NCBI RefSeq assembly: GCF_000744655.1 | Contig: NZ_JQMJ01000003.1 | Coordinates: 248,001 to 312,000 of the forward strand | Length of the DNA: 64,000 bases | Reading direction: 5' to 3' | Source: Streptacidiphilus rugosus AM-16 | Lineage (GTDB): Bacteria; Actinomycetota; Actinomycetes; Streptomycetales; Streptomycetaceae | Part shown: piece after piece, positions 1 through 8,993 of the stretch | How positions within the stretch are numbered: position 1 is the first letter of the stretch | How the letters are laid out: each line of letters opens with the position of its first letter | The notes under the pieces: generated by a model | The model's input: the letters and a program-made list of their open reading frames with translations, nothing else | Databases searched by the model: none | Told to the model about the DNA's origin: nothing | Translations under genes and position numbers: made by a program

Positions 1-2
1 CC

Positions 3-704
3 GCCGACGCGGGGGCGGCGGCCGGGGAGCAGGGGCTGCACCGCGTCGTCCCCGTGGTCGAGTTGCTGGACGAGGAGGTCGACCTCACCCCGGCCCGCCA
101 TCTGGCCTCGCCGGCCGTGGACGGCGGCGCACCCGGGCTGGACGAGCTCCGCGACCGGCTCGCCGCCGCGCTGGACCGGGTGAGCGCGCTGCCGCCGAGC
201 GCCCCGCCCGGTCCCGGCGGAGGACGGCCGACGGTGACCGTCGGCGAACTGGTCCGCGCCGGGGCGCTGGCCCTGCTCACCAGCGGCGCCGAGGAGGCGG
301 TCCGCACCGAGCCGGGCGACGTGGTCGTGCCCCTGCTGGGCCAGGACGCCGCGCCTCGCACGGTGGACGTCGTCGCGGAGGACGGGGCCGGTGCGCCGCT
401 CGCGCGGGGCCTGCAACTGCTCCGCGCCGACCCGCGGCAGCTGGACCCGTGGTTCCTCGCCGGCTTCCTGCGCGGCTCCGCCAACAGCCGGCAGGCGTCC
501 ACCTTCACCGGCACGTCGAGCCGGCTGGACGCGCGCCGGGTGCAGCTCCCCCGGCTGCCGCTCGCCGAACAGCAGCGTTACGGTCGGCGGTTCCGTGAGG
601 TCGCCGGGTTCGAGGCCGCGCTGCGGCTGGCCGGGCAGCTGGGCGAGCAGTTCGCCCAGGGCCTCTACGACGGCCTGACGGAGGGGGTCCTCGGCCCGGA
701 GTGA
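3..704 (+). CDS. N-6 DNA methylase, C-terminal part (gene starts before the window)
   Basis: The frame is open from the first bases and ends in TGA at 702-704, so only the last ~233 residues are present. They resemble the C-terminal, specificity-like tail of the large actinobacterial N-6 adenine methylases (type I HsdM-like). Visible are a GELVRAGAL-type segment, GDVVVPLLG, and the conserved end with SRLDARRVQLPRLPLAEQ followed by a helical, coiled stretch. The catalytic NPPY region lies upstream, outside the window. The stop overlaps the GTG start of the next gene (GTGA), so the methylase, membrane protein and kinase probably form one transcript. The family call is by remembered similarity; substrate sequence and role (regulation or defence) cannot be judged. 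Confidence 0.6.
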   Translation, partial: ADAGAAAGEQGLHRVVPVVELLDEEVDLTPARHLASPAVDGGAPGLDELRDRLAAALDRVSALPPSAPPGPGGGRPTVTVGELVRAGALALLTSGAEEAVRTEPGDVVVPLLGQDAAPRTVDVVAEDGAGAPLARGLQLLRADPRQLDPWFLAGFLRGSANSRQASTFTGTSSRLDARRVQLPRLPLAEQQRYGRRFREVAGFEAALRLAGQLGEQFAQGLYDGLTEGVLGPE

Positions 705-1357
705 GCGACGGTACGCTACCGACGACCGACGCCCGACCCCTGGAGCTGCGCATGTACGGCCCCGGCCCGATACAGCCGCCTCCCGCAGGCCTCCCGCCGG
801 GATTCCACCCCGTCCCGCCTCCCGGTTCTCCGTCCGGCTCCGCTCCCGGCGTCTCCCCCGGCCCTCCCGCACCGCGCCGCGGCCGGGCCGCGCGGGTGGG
901 CCTGTTCCTGCTGCGGACCGTGCTGGCGCTGGTGCCGCCGCTGACTCTCGGCATTCTGGCCTGGGTCCCGCTGCTGCGGACCGCCGCCGTCCGGCGGCGG
1001 CGCGGGGACTGGATCCTGCTGACGGCGACGGCGCTGCTCTGCACCGCCGCCTTCGTCCTCCAGGGCAACTCCCCGAACCTGGACGCCTGGCAGACGAACG
1101 TCGGGATGGGGGTCCTGCTGTCGCTCGCCGTGGCGTGCCCGATCTACTTCCTCGTCTGCGAGCTGCGCTCCCCCGCACCGGCGTCCTGGCCCGCGCAACC
1201 GGCGGCGCAGCCGCTGTGGCCAGGGCAACCCCCGCTCGTGGCGCGGCCCCCGTTCCTGCCGCAGCCCCCGCAGCCCCCGCTGGTTCCGCTGGGCCAGGTG
1301 CAGGCCGAGCTGGACGAGTTGAGCGCCCTGCTGCGCGAACAGCACCGGCCGTCGTGA
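701..1357 (+). CDS. Proline-rich membrane protein upstream of a Ser/Thr kinase
   Basis: 218 residues with a GTG start overlapping the previous stop. Residues ~20-60 are rich in Pro/Gly/Ser and then RRGR, likely cytoplasmic. About three hydrophobic segments follow (near residues 67-90, 103-120 and 130-152), then a second Pro-rich stretch and a short predicted helix ending in QAELDELSALLREQ. The stop TGA overlaps the GTG start of the kinase at 1354, so the two are translationally coupled and may work together, for example as a membrane anchor or substrate. That role is an inference; no named family was recognised. Confidence 0.7.
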   Translation: MSDGTLPTTDARPLELRMYGPGPIQPPPAGLPPGFHPVPPPGSPSGSAPGVSPGPPAPRRGRAARVGLFLLRTVLALVPPLTLGILAWVPLLRTAAVRRRRGDWILLTATALLCTAAFVLQGNSPNLDAWQTNVGMGVLLSLAVACPIYFLVCELRSPAPASWPAQPAAQPLWPGQPPLVARPPFLPQPPQPPLVPLGQVQAELDELSALLREQHRPS

Positions 1358-2343
1358 CCGGGCGCACCGTCGGCGGCCGCTACCGGCTCGACACCCTCGT
1401 CGGCCAGGGCGGCATGGGCCAGGTGTGGACCGCGCTGGACCAGACGCTCAGCCGTCAGGTGGCCGTCAAGCTGCTGCGTCCCGCCGCGGGTGGCGGAACG
1501 CGGACGGACGAACTGCGCCGCCGCTTCGCCCGCGAGTCCCGCGTCACCGCCGGGGTCGACCACCCCGGCCTGGTGACCGTGCACGACGCCGGGACCGACG
1601 GAGACGACCTCTACCTGGTCATGCAGTACGTGCGCGGCACCGATCTGGCCGACCACCTGGCCGAGAACGAGCCGTATCCGTGGCCCTGGGCGGTCGCGGT
1701 GGCCGCCCAGCTCTGCTCGGTCCTGGCCGCGGTGCACGCGGCCGGCGTCGTCCACCGGGACCTGAAGCCCCGCAACCTGATGCTGCGTCCGGACGGCACC
1801 CTGGTCGTGCTGGACCTCGGCCTCGCCGCCGTCCTGGACGCCGACACCACCCGGGTGACGCTCACCGGCTCACCGGTCGGCAGCCCTGCCTACATGTCAC
1901 CGGAGCAGGCCCTGGGCGACCAGGTCGGGCCCCGCAGCGACCTCTATTCGCTCGGCGTCGTCCTGCACGAACTGCTCAGCGGCATCGTGCCGTTCGACGG
2001 CTCGTCCGCGCTGGGCACGCTGCACCGCCATCTGAACGAACCGCCGGTGCCGCTGCGCCGCCTGAGACCCGAACTGCCGGAGGAGCTGGAGGAGCTGGTC
2101 CTTCGGCTGCTCGCCAAGGACCCGGCGCGGCGCCCCGCAGACGCGCACGCGCTCCACCTGGCGCTGACCCCGCTGCTTCCCGCACCGCCGACCGAGCACG
2201 CCGCCGCCGCGCCTCGGCTGCCGAGCGACCCGACCCGGCCCTTCCGGCTCCCGTTCGCCCCCTGGCCCGACCGCGCGGCCCTGCCGTCCCGGCCGCCCCG
2301 GCCGCCCCGCTGGCCGCGACCGTGGACGAGGCCCGCCGCCTGA
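1354..2343 (+). CDS. Serine/threonine protein kinase (PknB-type), C-terminus frameshifted
   Basis: The start GTG at 1354 overlaps the upstream stop and gives VTGRTVGGRYRLDTLVGQGG, the normal beginning of actinobacterial kinases. Hallmarks in order: glycine loop GQGGMGQVW, catalytic Lys in VAVKLLR, HRDLKPRNLML with the catalytic Asp, DLGLA in place of DFG, and GSPAYMSPEQ in the activation segment. No transmembrane helix is seen, so it should be a soluble Hanks-type kinase. The frame runs into an Arg/Pro-rich tail and stops at 2341-2343. The neighbouring frame carries a sensible C-terminus up to 2513, so the full protein was probably ~386 residues and a base appears to be missing near 2279-2290. 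Confidence 0.85.
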   Translation: MTGRTVGGRYRLDTLVGQGGMGQVWTALDQTLSRQVAVKLLRPAAGGGTRTDELRRRFARESRVTAGVDHPGLVTVHDAGTDGDDLYLVMQYVRGTDLADHLAENEPYPWPWAVAVAAQLCSVLAAVHAAGVVHRDLKPRNLMLRPDGTLVVLDLGLAAVLDADTTRVTLTGSPVGSPAYMSPEQALGDQVGPRSDLYSLGVVLHELLSGIVPFDGSSALGTLHRHLNEPPVPLRRLRPELPEELEELVLRLLAKDPARRPADAHALHLALTPLLPAPPTEHAAAAPRLPSDPTRPFRLPFAPWPDRAALPSRPPRPPRWPRPWTRPAA

Positions 2344-2513
2344 TCGGTGCGGGCCGGATCGTCCCCGCGCTCGGCCTGCTCGCCGCCGCGCTGCGCACCG
2401 CCGAGTCGGAGCACGGCCCCGACTCCCCGGTCGCCTCGTCCCTCCGCCGCCAGTACGCCGCGCTGCTGCCGCACGCCGACCCCTCCGCGGACCCCACCCC
2501 GCGGCTGGGCTGA
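2280..2513 (+). other. Out-of-frame C-terminal tail of the kinase
   Basis: In the frame one base behind the kinase, this stretch reads VDEARRLIGAGRIVPALG and later GPDSPVASSLRRQYAALL before a TGA at 2511-2513. Many streptomycete kinases end in such a TPR-like helical tail, and nothing in the sequence provides its own start. The simplest reading is a one-base loss near the C runs at 2279-2290, by mutation or sequencing error. No slippery heptamer for programmed frameshifting was seen. Confidence 0.6.
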
Positions 2514-2555
2514 GCCGCGGGGAACGCCGTCCCGCGGGTTCTTCGTTCGACCGGC

Positions 2556-2732
2556 ATGGGCATCTTCGACGATCTGTTCGCGCCCGGCCGGCGGCACACG
2601 GAGGAGGAGCGGAACAGGCTCGAATGGACCCGCGACGAAGAGGGGGAGGGCGACCCCCACCGCGGGCCCATCGACCTGGACGGCGGACACGTGGTGATCC
2701 GCGTCCCGCAGGACGCCCCGGACGGGCCTTAG
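2556..2732 (+). CDS. DUF6191 small protein
   Basis: A 58-residue protein starting MGIFDDLFAPGRRHTEEERN and ending in a short segment with GPIDLDGGHVVIR. The Phe-Asp-Asp-Leu-Phe-Ala-Pro-Gly start, the acidic middle and the GPIDL motif are typical of the DUF6191 family of small, very common Streptomyces proteins of unknown function. It is acidic, soluble and has no cysteines. It follows the kinase tail by about 40 bases and is followed by a strong hairpin. Confidence 0.75.
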   Translation: MGIFDDLFAPGRRHTEEERNRLEWTRDEEGEGDPHRGPIDLDGGHVVIRVPQDAPDGP

Positions 2733-2765
2733 GCCCGGGGCGGCTGCCGGCGCGCGGGACGCAGA

Positions 2766-2796
2766 GACCTCCCCCGGCCTTCGGCCGGAGGAGGTC
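2766..2796. terminator. Hairpin terminator between convergent genes
   Basis: A 13-pair stem with one C-A mismatch: the left arm begins GACCTCC and the right arm ends GGAGGTC, around a 5-base apex. It lies between the DUF6191 gene (+) and the L,D-transpeptidase (-), which converge, so it probably serves both. Confidence 0.7.
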
Positions 2797-2831
2797 CTGG
2801 ACAGGCGTGGGCGGCGTCTCGGCCGGCCCCG

Positions 2832-3848
2832 TCAGCCGACCGTGGTCGGCTGCTCGCCGAGGCTGCTGCCCGCGAGCCACTGGGTCCAGCTCAGGTTGAA
2901 CGCGGCGTAGCCGTTGTCGCCGGCCGCGAGGCCGCGCGGGGAGCCGGTGATGGTGACCGGGTCACCGACCTTGACGTAGTTGTAGTACCACTTCGAGTTC
3001 TCCATCGACAGGTGCACGCAGCCGTGCGAGCCCGCGCTGTGACCCGGGTACGGGTCGCCGGTCGAGTAGTGGACGTAGGTGCCCGAGAAGGTCAGCTCGA
3101 CGTCCCAGGGCAGCGTCAGGTCGTAGAAGTTCGGGTTGCTCTTGTCGCAGGTGATGTTCACGCTGCAGGAGGTCATCCGGACCGTCGGCTGCTTGACGAT
3201 GACCGCCATCGTGCCGTCCCAGGAAGGGAAGCTCGAGCTGCCCGCGTCGATCGGCATGGTCCGCACCAGCGTGCCGTCGCGGTAGACCTGCATCGAGTGG
3301 CCGGGGACGCTCACCTTGGTCTCGGTGTCCGAGCCGATGGTGAAGGAGTGGTGGTAGTCGCGGGTGCCCCAGCGGCCGTTGCCGTCGGTGACGTCCTTGA
3401 GGTTCGCGTCGACCGAGACCTTGGTGCCCGACTTCCAGTAGGCCTGCGGACGCCAGTCCACCCGGTGGCTGCTGAACCAGTGCCACGCGCCGGTCATCGG
3501 CACCGAGGTGGTCACCTTGAGCGCCTGCTCGACCGTCTTGCGGGCGCCGGAGTCCACGGCGTGCGTGAACACGATGGAGATCGGCATCGCCACGCCGACG
3601 GTCGCACCGTCGGCCGGGGTGATCGAGTCGAGCTGGACCGGCGGGCCGGCCGGGTGGGTCGGCGAGGGACTCGCCGTCGGGCTGCTGCCGGCCGGCGCCG
3701 TGCTGGCGCTGTCGCCACCGGCCACCGGCGCGGTCGAGCCCTTCGCCGTCGCCGCGGCGTTGCCCCCGCAGCCGGTCGCTCCCGCCAGCACGGCACCGGC
3801 CAGCAGTGCTATACCGATGCTCTTCTTGATCCGCCCCACGCGCCCCAC
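2832..3848 (-). CDS. L,D-transpeptidase lipoprotein (YkuD domain with Ig-like domains)
   Basis: Makes or edits 3-3 cross-links in peptidoglycan on the outer face of the membrane. The protein has a lipoprotein signal (basic start, hydrophobic run, LAGATGC lipobox), then a Ser/Thr/Pro-rich linker, Ig-like domains (PPVQLDSITPADGATVGV onward), and a YkuD domain with the catalytic motif HSAGSHGCVHLS, where Cys is the nucleophile. A C-terminal segment rich in aromatic residues follows, as in LdtMt2-type enzymes. The start at 3848 is preferred because GGAG sits 8 bases upstream; an in-frame GTG at 3866 would add six residues but has no clear ribosome site. Confidence 0.88.
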   Translation of the reverse strand: MGRVGRIKKSIGIALLAGAVLAGATGCGGNAAATAKGSTAPVAGGDSASTAPAGSSPTASPSPTHPAGPPVQLDSITPADGATVGVAMPISIVFTHAVDSGARKTVEQALKVTTSVPMTGAWHWFSSHRVDWRPQAYWKSGTKVSVDANLKDVTDGNGRWGTRDYHHSFTIGSDTETKVSVPGHSMQVYRDGTLVRTMPIDAGSSSFPSWDGTMAVIVKQPTVRMTSCSVNITCDKSNPNFYDLTLPWDVELTFSGTYVHYSTGDPYPGHSAGSHGCVHLSMENSKWYYNYVKVGDPVTITGSPRGLAAGDNGYAAFNLSWTQWLAGSSLGEQPTTVG

Positions 3849-3956
3849 GCCACCTGCTCCGCTCACGTCACTTCATCACCGGACGTACTCACCACGTCCA
3901 GAGAGTCCGAACCCTACGCAAGCGGTTGCAGGCGACATGTAAAGCAGAGGTCAAGA

Positions 3957-4508
3957 TTAGGACTCGGTGGCGTCGCCCTCGGCTTCGCCCTCGCCCTCAC
4001 CCTTGCCGTCGACGTCCGCGACCAGGCCGAGGCGCTCGCTCATCCACTGGTTGAAGGTGACCGAGGCCTGCACCCAGTTCACGACCATGGCCATGAAGTA
4101 GTTGATGTTCACGCCCATGCCGACGATCATCTGCGTCTCGCCGACCACGCGGAGCACGCCGTCGTCGTGCGTGTGCGTGTAGACCTTCGGCCACAGGGTC
4201 TCGCGGTTCCACTCGTCGAGCGCCTCGAGCAGCCCGGCCTTGCCGGCCAGCTCGACGGAGTGGTTGTAGAAGGCGCGGACCGCGAACAGCTCCTTCTGCT
4301 CCCCGCGGAACATGAAGTAGATCTGGAAGTCCTCCCAGGGGGCGACGACGTCGCCCTCGTCGTCCACGCCGTGCTTGAGCTCCATCTGGTCCAGCAGCTG
4401 CTTGACCAGATCCGCGTCCGGAATGATCACCGGCGGCGGGCCCTGCGGCACCTGGGGCTGGGGCGTCGGCCCACCGAAGGAGGGGATGGAGGACGGGTCG
4501 ATGCTCAC
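3957..4508 (-). CDS. YbjN domain protein
   Basis: 183 residues. A Pro-rich N-terminus is followed by a YbjN-type fold (VKQLLDQMELKHGVDDEGD, then WEDFQIYFMFRGEQKELFAVR and LLEALDEWNRETLWPKVY) and an acidic Gly/Glu tail. YbjN proteins resemble type III secretion chaperones in fold; in actinobacteria their role is unknown. The GTG start at 4508 follows GGGAA. The gene lies downstream of clpB on the same strand, but a strong hairpin separates them, so it is probably transcribed from its own promoter. Confidence 0.75.
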   Translation of the reverse strand: MSIDPSSIPSFGGPTPQPQVPQGPPPVIIPDADLVKQLLDQMELKHGVDDEGDVVAPWEDFQIYFMFRGEQKELFAVRAFYNHSVELAGKAGLLEALDEWNRETLWPKVYTHTHDDGVLRVVGETQMIVGMGVNINYFMAMVVNWVQASVTFNQWMSERLGLVADVDGKGEGEGEAEGDATES

Positions 4509-4524
4509 GAGAGGGGTTCCCTTC

Positions 4525-4546
4525 GAGTTACGGCTTGCCGTAACTC
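4525..4546. promoter_or_regulatory. Perfect 10-bp inverted repeat upstream of the YbjN gene
   Basis: GAGTTACGGC and its exact complement GCCGTAACTC are separated by two T residues, only 16 bases before the YbjN start codon. Its short centre and position in the leader suit a dimeric repressor operator more than a terminator. It does not match the HspR consensus found upstream of clpB. Confidence 0.5.
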
Positions 4547-4576
4547 ATCCTGCCTCACCGGGCGGCCGAGCGCCCA

Positions 4577-4608
4577 GCCTCACCGGCAGATCGCCACGCC
4601 GGTGAGGC
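4577..4608 (-). terminator. Terminator downstream of clpB
   Basis: Perfect 11-base-pair stem (GCCTCACCGGC / GCCGGTGAGGC) with a 10-base loop, 45 bases past the clpB stop. It separates clpB from the YbjN gene. Confidence 0.75.
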
Positions 4609-4652
4609 CCGGTCGGTCCCGGGGCGCCCCGGTCGTCCGCTCGGTCCTTCGC

Positions 4653-7247
4653 TCAGTCCTTCCGGCGGACGGTCAGCGCGTCGGCGCCCTCGTCGGCGTC
4701 GACCTCGACCGTGTCGCCGTCGCGGACGGTGCCGGAGAGGATGGCGCGGGCGAGCTGGTCGCCGATCGCCGACTGGACCAGGCGGCGCAGCGGGCGGGCG
4801 CCGTAGGCCGGGTCGTAGCCGGTGATGGCCAGCCAGTCGCGGGCGGCGTCGGAGACCTCCAGGGTGATCCTGCGGTCCTCCAGGCGCCGGCCCAGCGCGG
4901 CGACCTGGAGGTCGACGATCCGGCCCAGCTCCTCCGTGGAGAGCGGGTCGAAGACGACGATGTCGTCGAGCCGGTTCAGGAACTCCGGCTTGAAGGCCGT
5001 CCTGACGGTCTCCAACACCCGGTCCTTCTTCACCGCCTCGTCCACCGTCGGGTCCACCAGGAACTGGCTGCCCAGGTTCGAGGTGAGGATCAGGATCGCG
5101 TTGCGGAAGTCCACCGTGCGGCCCTGGCCGTCGGTGAGGCGGCCGTCGTCGAGGACCTGGAGCAGGACGTCGAAGACCTCGGGGTGCGCCTTCTCCACCT
5201 CGTCCAGCAGCACCACCGCGTAGGGGCGGCGGCGGACGGCCTCGGTGAGCTGGCCGCCCTCCTCGTAGCCGACGTAGCCGGGCGGGGCGCCGACCAGGCG
5301 GGCGACGCTGTGCTTCTCGCCGTACTCGCTCATGTCGATGCGGACCATGGCCCGCTCGTCGTCGAAGAGGAAGTCGGCGAGCGCCTTGGCCAGCTCGGTC
5401 TTGCCGACGCCCGTCGGGCCGAGGAAGAGGAACGAGCCGGTGGGGCGGTCGGGGTCGGCGATGCCGGAGCGGGAGCGCCGGACCGCGTCGGAGACGGAGC
5501 GCACCGCGGCGTGCTGGCCGACCAGGCGCCGGCCCAGCTCCTCCTCCATCCGCAGCAGCTTCGCCGTCTCGCCCTCCATCAGCCGCCCGGCCGGGATGCC
5601 CGTCCAGGACGCCACGACGTCGGCGACGTCGTCCGGGCCGACCTCCTCCTTGACCATGGACGAGGTGGTGGACTCGGTGCGGGCCGCGTCCTGCGCCCCG
5701 GCCAGCTCCTGCTCGGCGGCCGGGATGTCCGCGTACATCAGCCGGGAGGCGGTGGCGAAGTCCCCGTCGCGCTCGGCCCGCTCGGCCTGGGTGCGCAGCC
5801 CGTCCAGGCGCTCCTTCAGCTCGCCGACCTTGTTCAGGCTGCCCTTCTCCTGCTGCCAGCGCGCGGTCAGCGCACCCAGCTGCTCCTGCTTGTCGGCCAG
5901 GTCGCGGCGGAGCCGGTCCAGGCGCTCGACGCTGGCCGCGTCGGACTCCTTGGCCAGCGCCATCTCCTCCATCCGCAGCCGGTCGACGGCGCGCTGCAGC
6001 TCGTCGATCTCGACCGGGGAGGAGTCGATCTCCATCCGGAGGCGCGAGGCGGCCTCGTCGACCAGGTCGATTGCCTTGTCCGGCAGGAAGCGGGAGGTGA
6101 TGTAGCGGTTGGACAGCGTCGCGGCCGAGACCAGCGCCGCGTCCGCGATCTGAACCTTGTGGTGCGCCTCGTAGCGGCCCTTGAGGCCGCGCAGGATGGC
6201 GATGGTGTCCTCGACGCTCGGCTCGCCGACCAGCACCTGCTGGAAGCGGCGCTCCAGCGCGGCGTCCTTCTCGATCCGCTCGCGGTACTCGTCCAGCGTG
6301 GTCGCGCCGACCATGCGGAGCTCACCTCGGGCCAGCATCGGCTTGAGCATGTTGCCCGCGTCCATCGCGGAGTCGCCGCCCGCGCCCGCGCCGACGAGCG
6401 TGTGCAGCTCGTCGATGAAGGTGATGACCTGGCCCTCGCTCTGCTTGATGTCCGACAGGACGGCCTTGAGCCGTTCCTCGAACTCGCCGCGGTACTTCGC
6501 GCCGGCCACCATCGCGCCGAGGTCGAGCGCGACCAGGCGCTTGCCGCGCAGCGACTCGGGGACGTCACCGGCCACGATCCGCTGGGCCAGGCCCTCGACG
6601 ACGGCGGTCTTGCCGACGCCGGGCTCGCCGATCAGCACCGGGTTGTTCTTGGTGCGTCGGGAGAGGACCTGGACGACGCGGCGGATCTCCTGGTCCCGGC
6701 CGATGACCGGGTCCAGCTTGCCGTCGCGGGCCGCCTGGGTGAGGTCGGTGCCGTACTTCTCCAGCGCCTTGTAGGTGGACTCAGGGTCGGCCGAGGTGAC
6801 CCGGCCGCTGCCGCGGACCTCCTTGAAGGCCTCCAGCAGCGCCTTGGCGGTGGCGCCCTCGGCCTTCAGCGCGTCGGCGGCCGGGCCGCCCTCGGCCGCG
6901 AGGCCCACCATCAGGTGCTCGGTGGAGACGAACTGGTCGTCCAGCTCGGCCGCGCGGGCGGCGGCCTCGTTCAGCACCGAGACGGTCTGCCGGGCCAGCT
7001 GCGGCGCGGCGACCGTCGAACCCTGGGCGCTGGGCAGCGCCTGGGCCAGCCGCTCGGCCGCGCCGCGCAGGCGCGCCGGATCGGCGCCGACGGCCTCCAG
7101 CAGCGGCCGGGCGATTCCCTCGGGCTGCTCCAGCAACGCGAGCAGGATGTGCACCGGGGTGACATCCGGATTGCCCGCGCTCGAAGCCTGTCGGATCGCC
7201 GCGGACAGGGCCTCCTGGGCCTTGGTGGTGAGCTTGCTGGCGTCCAC
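4653..7247 (-). CDS. clpB: ClpB protein disaggregase (Hsp100)
   Basis: ATP-driven hexameric chaperone that extracts proteins from aggregates together with DnaK. The start is set at GTG 7247, reading [17 protein letters not shown], with GGAGGAGG 11 bases upstream. An in-frame GTG at 7277 would place this ribosome site inside the gene. Of 864 residues, the first ~145 form the double Clp-N repeat. AAA-1 has Walker A GEPGVGKT near residue 204, followed by a long coiled-coil middle domain ([19 protein letters not shown] onward). AAA-2 has Walker [10 protein letters not shown] near 609 and Walker [13 protein letters not shown]. Length and domain order are typical. Regulation: a HAIR-like site at 7326-7346 implies repression by HspR and induction by heat. 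Confidence 0.97.
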   Translation of the reverse strand: MDASKLTTKAQEALSAAIRQASSAGNPDVTPVHILLALLEQPEGIARPLLEAVGADPARLRGAAERLAQALPSAQGSTVAAPQLARQTVSVLNEAAARAAELDDQFVSTEHLMVGLAAEGGPAADALKAEGATAKALLEAFKEVRGSGRVTSADPESTYKALEKYGTDLTQAARDGKLDPVIGRDQEIRRVVQVLSRRTKNNPVLIGEPGVGKTAVVEGLAQRIVAGDVPESLRGKRLVALDLGAMVAGAKYRGEFEERLKAVLSDIKQSEGQVITFIDELHTLVGAGAGGDSAMDAGNMLKPMLARGELRMVGATTLDEYRERIEKDAALERRFQQVLVGEPSVEDTIAILRGLKGRYEAHHKVQIADAALVSAATLSNRYITSRFLPDKAIDLVDEAASRLRMEIDSSPVEIDELQRAVDRLRMEEMALAKESDAASVERLDRLRRDLADKQEQLGALTARWQQEKGSLNKVGELKERLDGLRTQAERAERDGDFATASRLMYADIPAAEQELAGAQDAARTESTTSSMVKEEVGPDDVADVVASWTGIPAGRLMEGETAKLLRMEEELGRRLVGQHAAVRSVSDAVRRSRSGIADPDRPTGSFLFLGPTGVGKTELAKALADFLFDDERAMVRIDMSEYGEKHSVARLVGAPPGYVGYEEGGQLTEAVRRRPYAVVLLDEVEKAHPEVFDVLLQVLDDGRLTDGQGRTVDFRNAILILTSNLGSQFLVDPTVDEAVKKDRVLETVRTAFKPEFLNRLDDIVVFDPLSTEELGRIVDLQVAALGRRLEDRRITLEVSDAARDWLAITGYDPAYGARPLRRLVQSAIGDQLARAILSGTVRDGDTVEVDADEGADALTVRRKD

Positions 7248-7325
7248 GTCTGTTCGGTCCTCCTCCGGTCGCTGCACCGTGTCTGCTGTGAGTCGGCTGT
7301 CTCTGCCTCATCCAGCATGACATAA

Positions 7326-7346
7326 GTTGAGCCGATTCCACTCAAC
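7326..7346 (-). promoter_or_regulatory. HspR (HAIR) operator and promoter of clpB
   Basis: Read on the minus strand the site is GTTGAGT-N7-GCTCAAC, close to the HAIR consensus CTTGAGT-N7-ACTCAAG recognised by HspR. The left half (TTGAGT) can also serve as a -35 element with a -10-like TATGTC/TGTCAT about 17 bases on, so HspR would block polymerase. clpB is a known HspR target in Streptomyces. Confidence 0.75.
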
Positions 7347-7378
7347 CTTTAGCTCCCCCGCCCGGGCGGCCCCGTCGC

Positions 7379-7885
7379 TCAGGCGTCGCGGTGGTGCTCC
7401 TCGGCGTTCAGGTGGTCGACGCAGACCGCGATGGAGATGAGCAGGGCGACGTCCTCGCCGTCCTCGATGTCGATGGCGTAGGTGTCCCGGATCGAGAACC
7501 ACTTGCGGCTGACCTTGGCGACCCGGCAGCCGTCGCGCTCCATCTCGAACTCGTGGTCGGTGAAGTGGCCGATCACCTCGATCTCGCCGCCTCCGACGGA
7601 GTCCTCCAGCTCGGCGAGGTACTTGTCGCGGAAGACGGTGATCAGCTTCTTCTTGACGGCGGCGATCCGGTCGTCGTCGCGCTCGATCACCATGGTGTCG
7701 CGGACGGAGATCAGCTTCTTCTTGATCACGGCGGCGATCTCGCCCGTCGCGTGGTCCTTCAGCTCGAAGGTCTCACGGATCCGCAGCGCCTTGCCGTCGA
7801 CCAGGAACGCCTTGTCGCCGTGCTCGGTGGTGATCCAGTGGTCGTCGCCGATCCCGAAGACCCGCTCCCGCATCAGATACTTCAT
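7379..7885 (-). CDS. LURP-one-related family protein
   Basis: 168 residues starting MKYLMRERVFGIGDDHWITT, with GAGG 7 bases upstream of the ATG at 7885; the longer upstream frame has no such site and reads as Arg/Pro noise. The protein shows the repeated beta-strand pattern of the LURP-one/Tubby-like barrel: KAFLVDGKALRIRETFEL, then IKKKLISVRDTMVIER and KKLITVFRDKYLAEL, and KWFSIRDTYAIDI near the end. Members are common in Streptomyces; the function is unknown and may involve binding lipids or membranes. Confidence 0.85.
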   Translation of the reverse strand: MKYLMRERVFGIGDDHWITTEHGDKAFLVDGKALRIRETFELKDHATGEIAAVIKKKLISVRDTMVIERDDDRIAAVKKKLITVFRDKYLAELEDSVGGGEIEVIGHFTDHEFEMERDGCRVAKVSRKWFSIRDTYAIDIEDGEDVALLISIAVCVDHLNAEEHHRDA

Positions 7886-7983
7886 CGCGCTGCCTCTCTG
7901 TCTCTGCGCGCGCTGCTCCGCCCGCTGAGGCACCATGCTCGCACCGTCCGGTGCCGTTGCCGCACCGGGGCGATGACATGCCG

Positions 7984-8682
7984 TCAACGCGAAGGCGTCG
8001 CCACCGGCGCCGGCGGCGACGCCGCCGGGCGGTAGAGGTCCTCGTCGATCGAGGCGAGGGTGGAGGCGCGCAACTGCGGGCCGAGCCCGTAGTACTTCTG
8101 GAAACTCATGATCATCGGACGCCACCGGTCGGGATCGACGCGGTTCGGCCGGCCCGGCACCCGGATCTCCGCGGCGACGTGGACGCGGACGACCTCCACC
8201 TCGACGGTCCAGATCCGCCCGCGCTCCTCGGGGTCGTCCTCGGCGAGTGAGCGGAACGCCGCGACCCTCGCCTCCAACTGCACCGGGCACTCCGCCGCCC
8301 GCGGCGCGTCCACACTGCGCCCGGGCAGCGGCGTCAGCCCGGCCACGCCGAACTTGTCCGCCTCGTGGCGGTAGCCCTTGGCCCGCTTCCCCTCCGGCAC
8401 CGGCTCGGCCCCGGTCGTCAGCGCGAGCGCGTCGACGGCGTCGGCCTGGTCCGCAGAGGGCAGGTTCAGCACGCAGGCCCGCTCGCGACGCAGGTTGGCC
8501 AGGCTGTGGGACGAACTGCCCAGTCCGATCACCCCGCGCCTCCCGAGCCAGAACGCGGAGGAGATGGGCGCGAGGTTGGGCGTGCCGTCGGCGTTCCGGG
8601 TGCCGACGAGCACGACGGGTGTGCCGAAGTAGAGGATTGCCGGGTCGATCTCGACGTGGTCGTCACGGTGACTGAGCTGCAT
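7984..8682 (-). CDS. Flavin reductase-like (FMN-binding split barrel) protein
   Basis: 232 residues with the flavin-reductase-like split-barrel pattern: YFGTPVVLVGTRNADGTPNL, ISSAFWLGRRGVIGLG, then SHSLANLRRERACVLNLPS, and EARVAAFRSL further on. Such proteins bind FMN and reduce it or use it to oxidise small substrates; the substrate here is unknown. The C-terminus (YYGLGPQL, then a Pro-rich end) matches a streptomycete subgroup. It is on the same strand as the LURP-one gene, 98 bases upstream of it. Confidence 0.8.
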   Translation of the reverse strand: MQLSHRDDHVEIDPAILYFGTPVVLVGTRNADGTPNLAPISSAFWLGRRGVIGLGSSSHSLANLRRERACVLNLPSADQADAVDALALTTGAEPVPEGKRAKGYRHEADKFGVAGLTPLPGRSVDAPRAAECPVQLEARVAAFRSLAEDDPEERGRIWTVEVEVVRVHVAAEIRVPGRPNRVDPDRWRPMIMSFQKYYGLGPQLRASTLASIDEDLYRPAASPPAPVATPSR

Positions 8683-8993
8683 GAAGTCCAGGCTGGACGA
8701 TCAACCCACCTCCGTCCGGCGGGAATCGGACCTCTCATCCCGACGTCCCCGGCGTCTCGGCATGCCGTCCCGCCCGGGGGGGGTGATGCACGGGTCGGTG
8801 CCGGACGGACCTCGTGACTGAACGGCGCCGCGGGTCCGGCCGGGGAGGACCGGACCCGCACACGACGTGCCGGTCGAACACCGTCACACCGCAACTTACC
8901 TGCGGCGCAGCCGCCGAGAGGATTTCCGCGCCCGACTTCTCGAGGTCCCACCGCCGAAGCCCCGCCGCCGGGCCCGTCGGCCCGGCGCGGCCG
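8683..8993. other. Gene-free stretch
   Basis: About 310 bases between the flavin-reductase gene and the sigma-factor gene (both minus). It contains one strong hairpin (8830-8859). No coding frame has a plausible start, ribosome site or composition. It presumably also holds the flavin-reductase promoter, which I cannot locate. Confidence 0.5.
8830..8859 (-). terminator. Terminator of the sigma factor/YciI operon
   Basis: Perfect 10-bp stem GCGGGTCCGG / CCGGACCCGC with a 10-base loop, 135 bases past the sigma-factor stop. Confidence 0.6.

Noticed and set aside
2279-2300. Programmed -1 ribosomal frameshifting in the kinase gene
   Set aside because: No slippery heptamer or following structure was seen, and three other genes have the same one-base deficit, which favours mutation or sequencing error.
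3012-7325. A 1437-codon open frame antisense to the L,D-transpeptidase, YbjN and clpB genes
   Set aside because: It is the mirror of real genes in GC-rich DNA; it has repetitive Arg/Leu/Asp/Val composition, no ribosome site and no domain.
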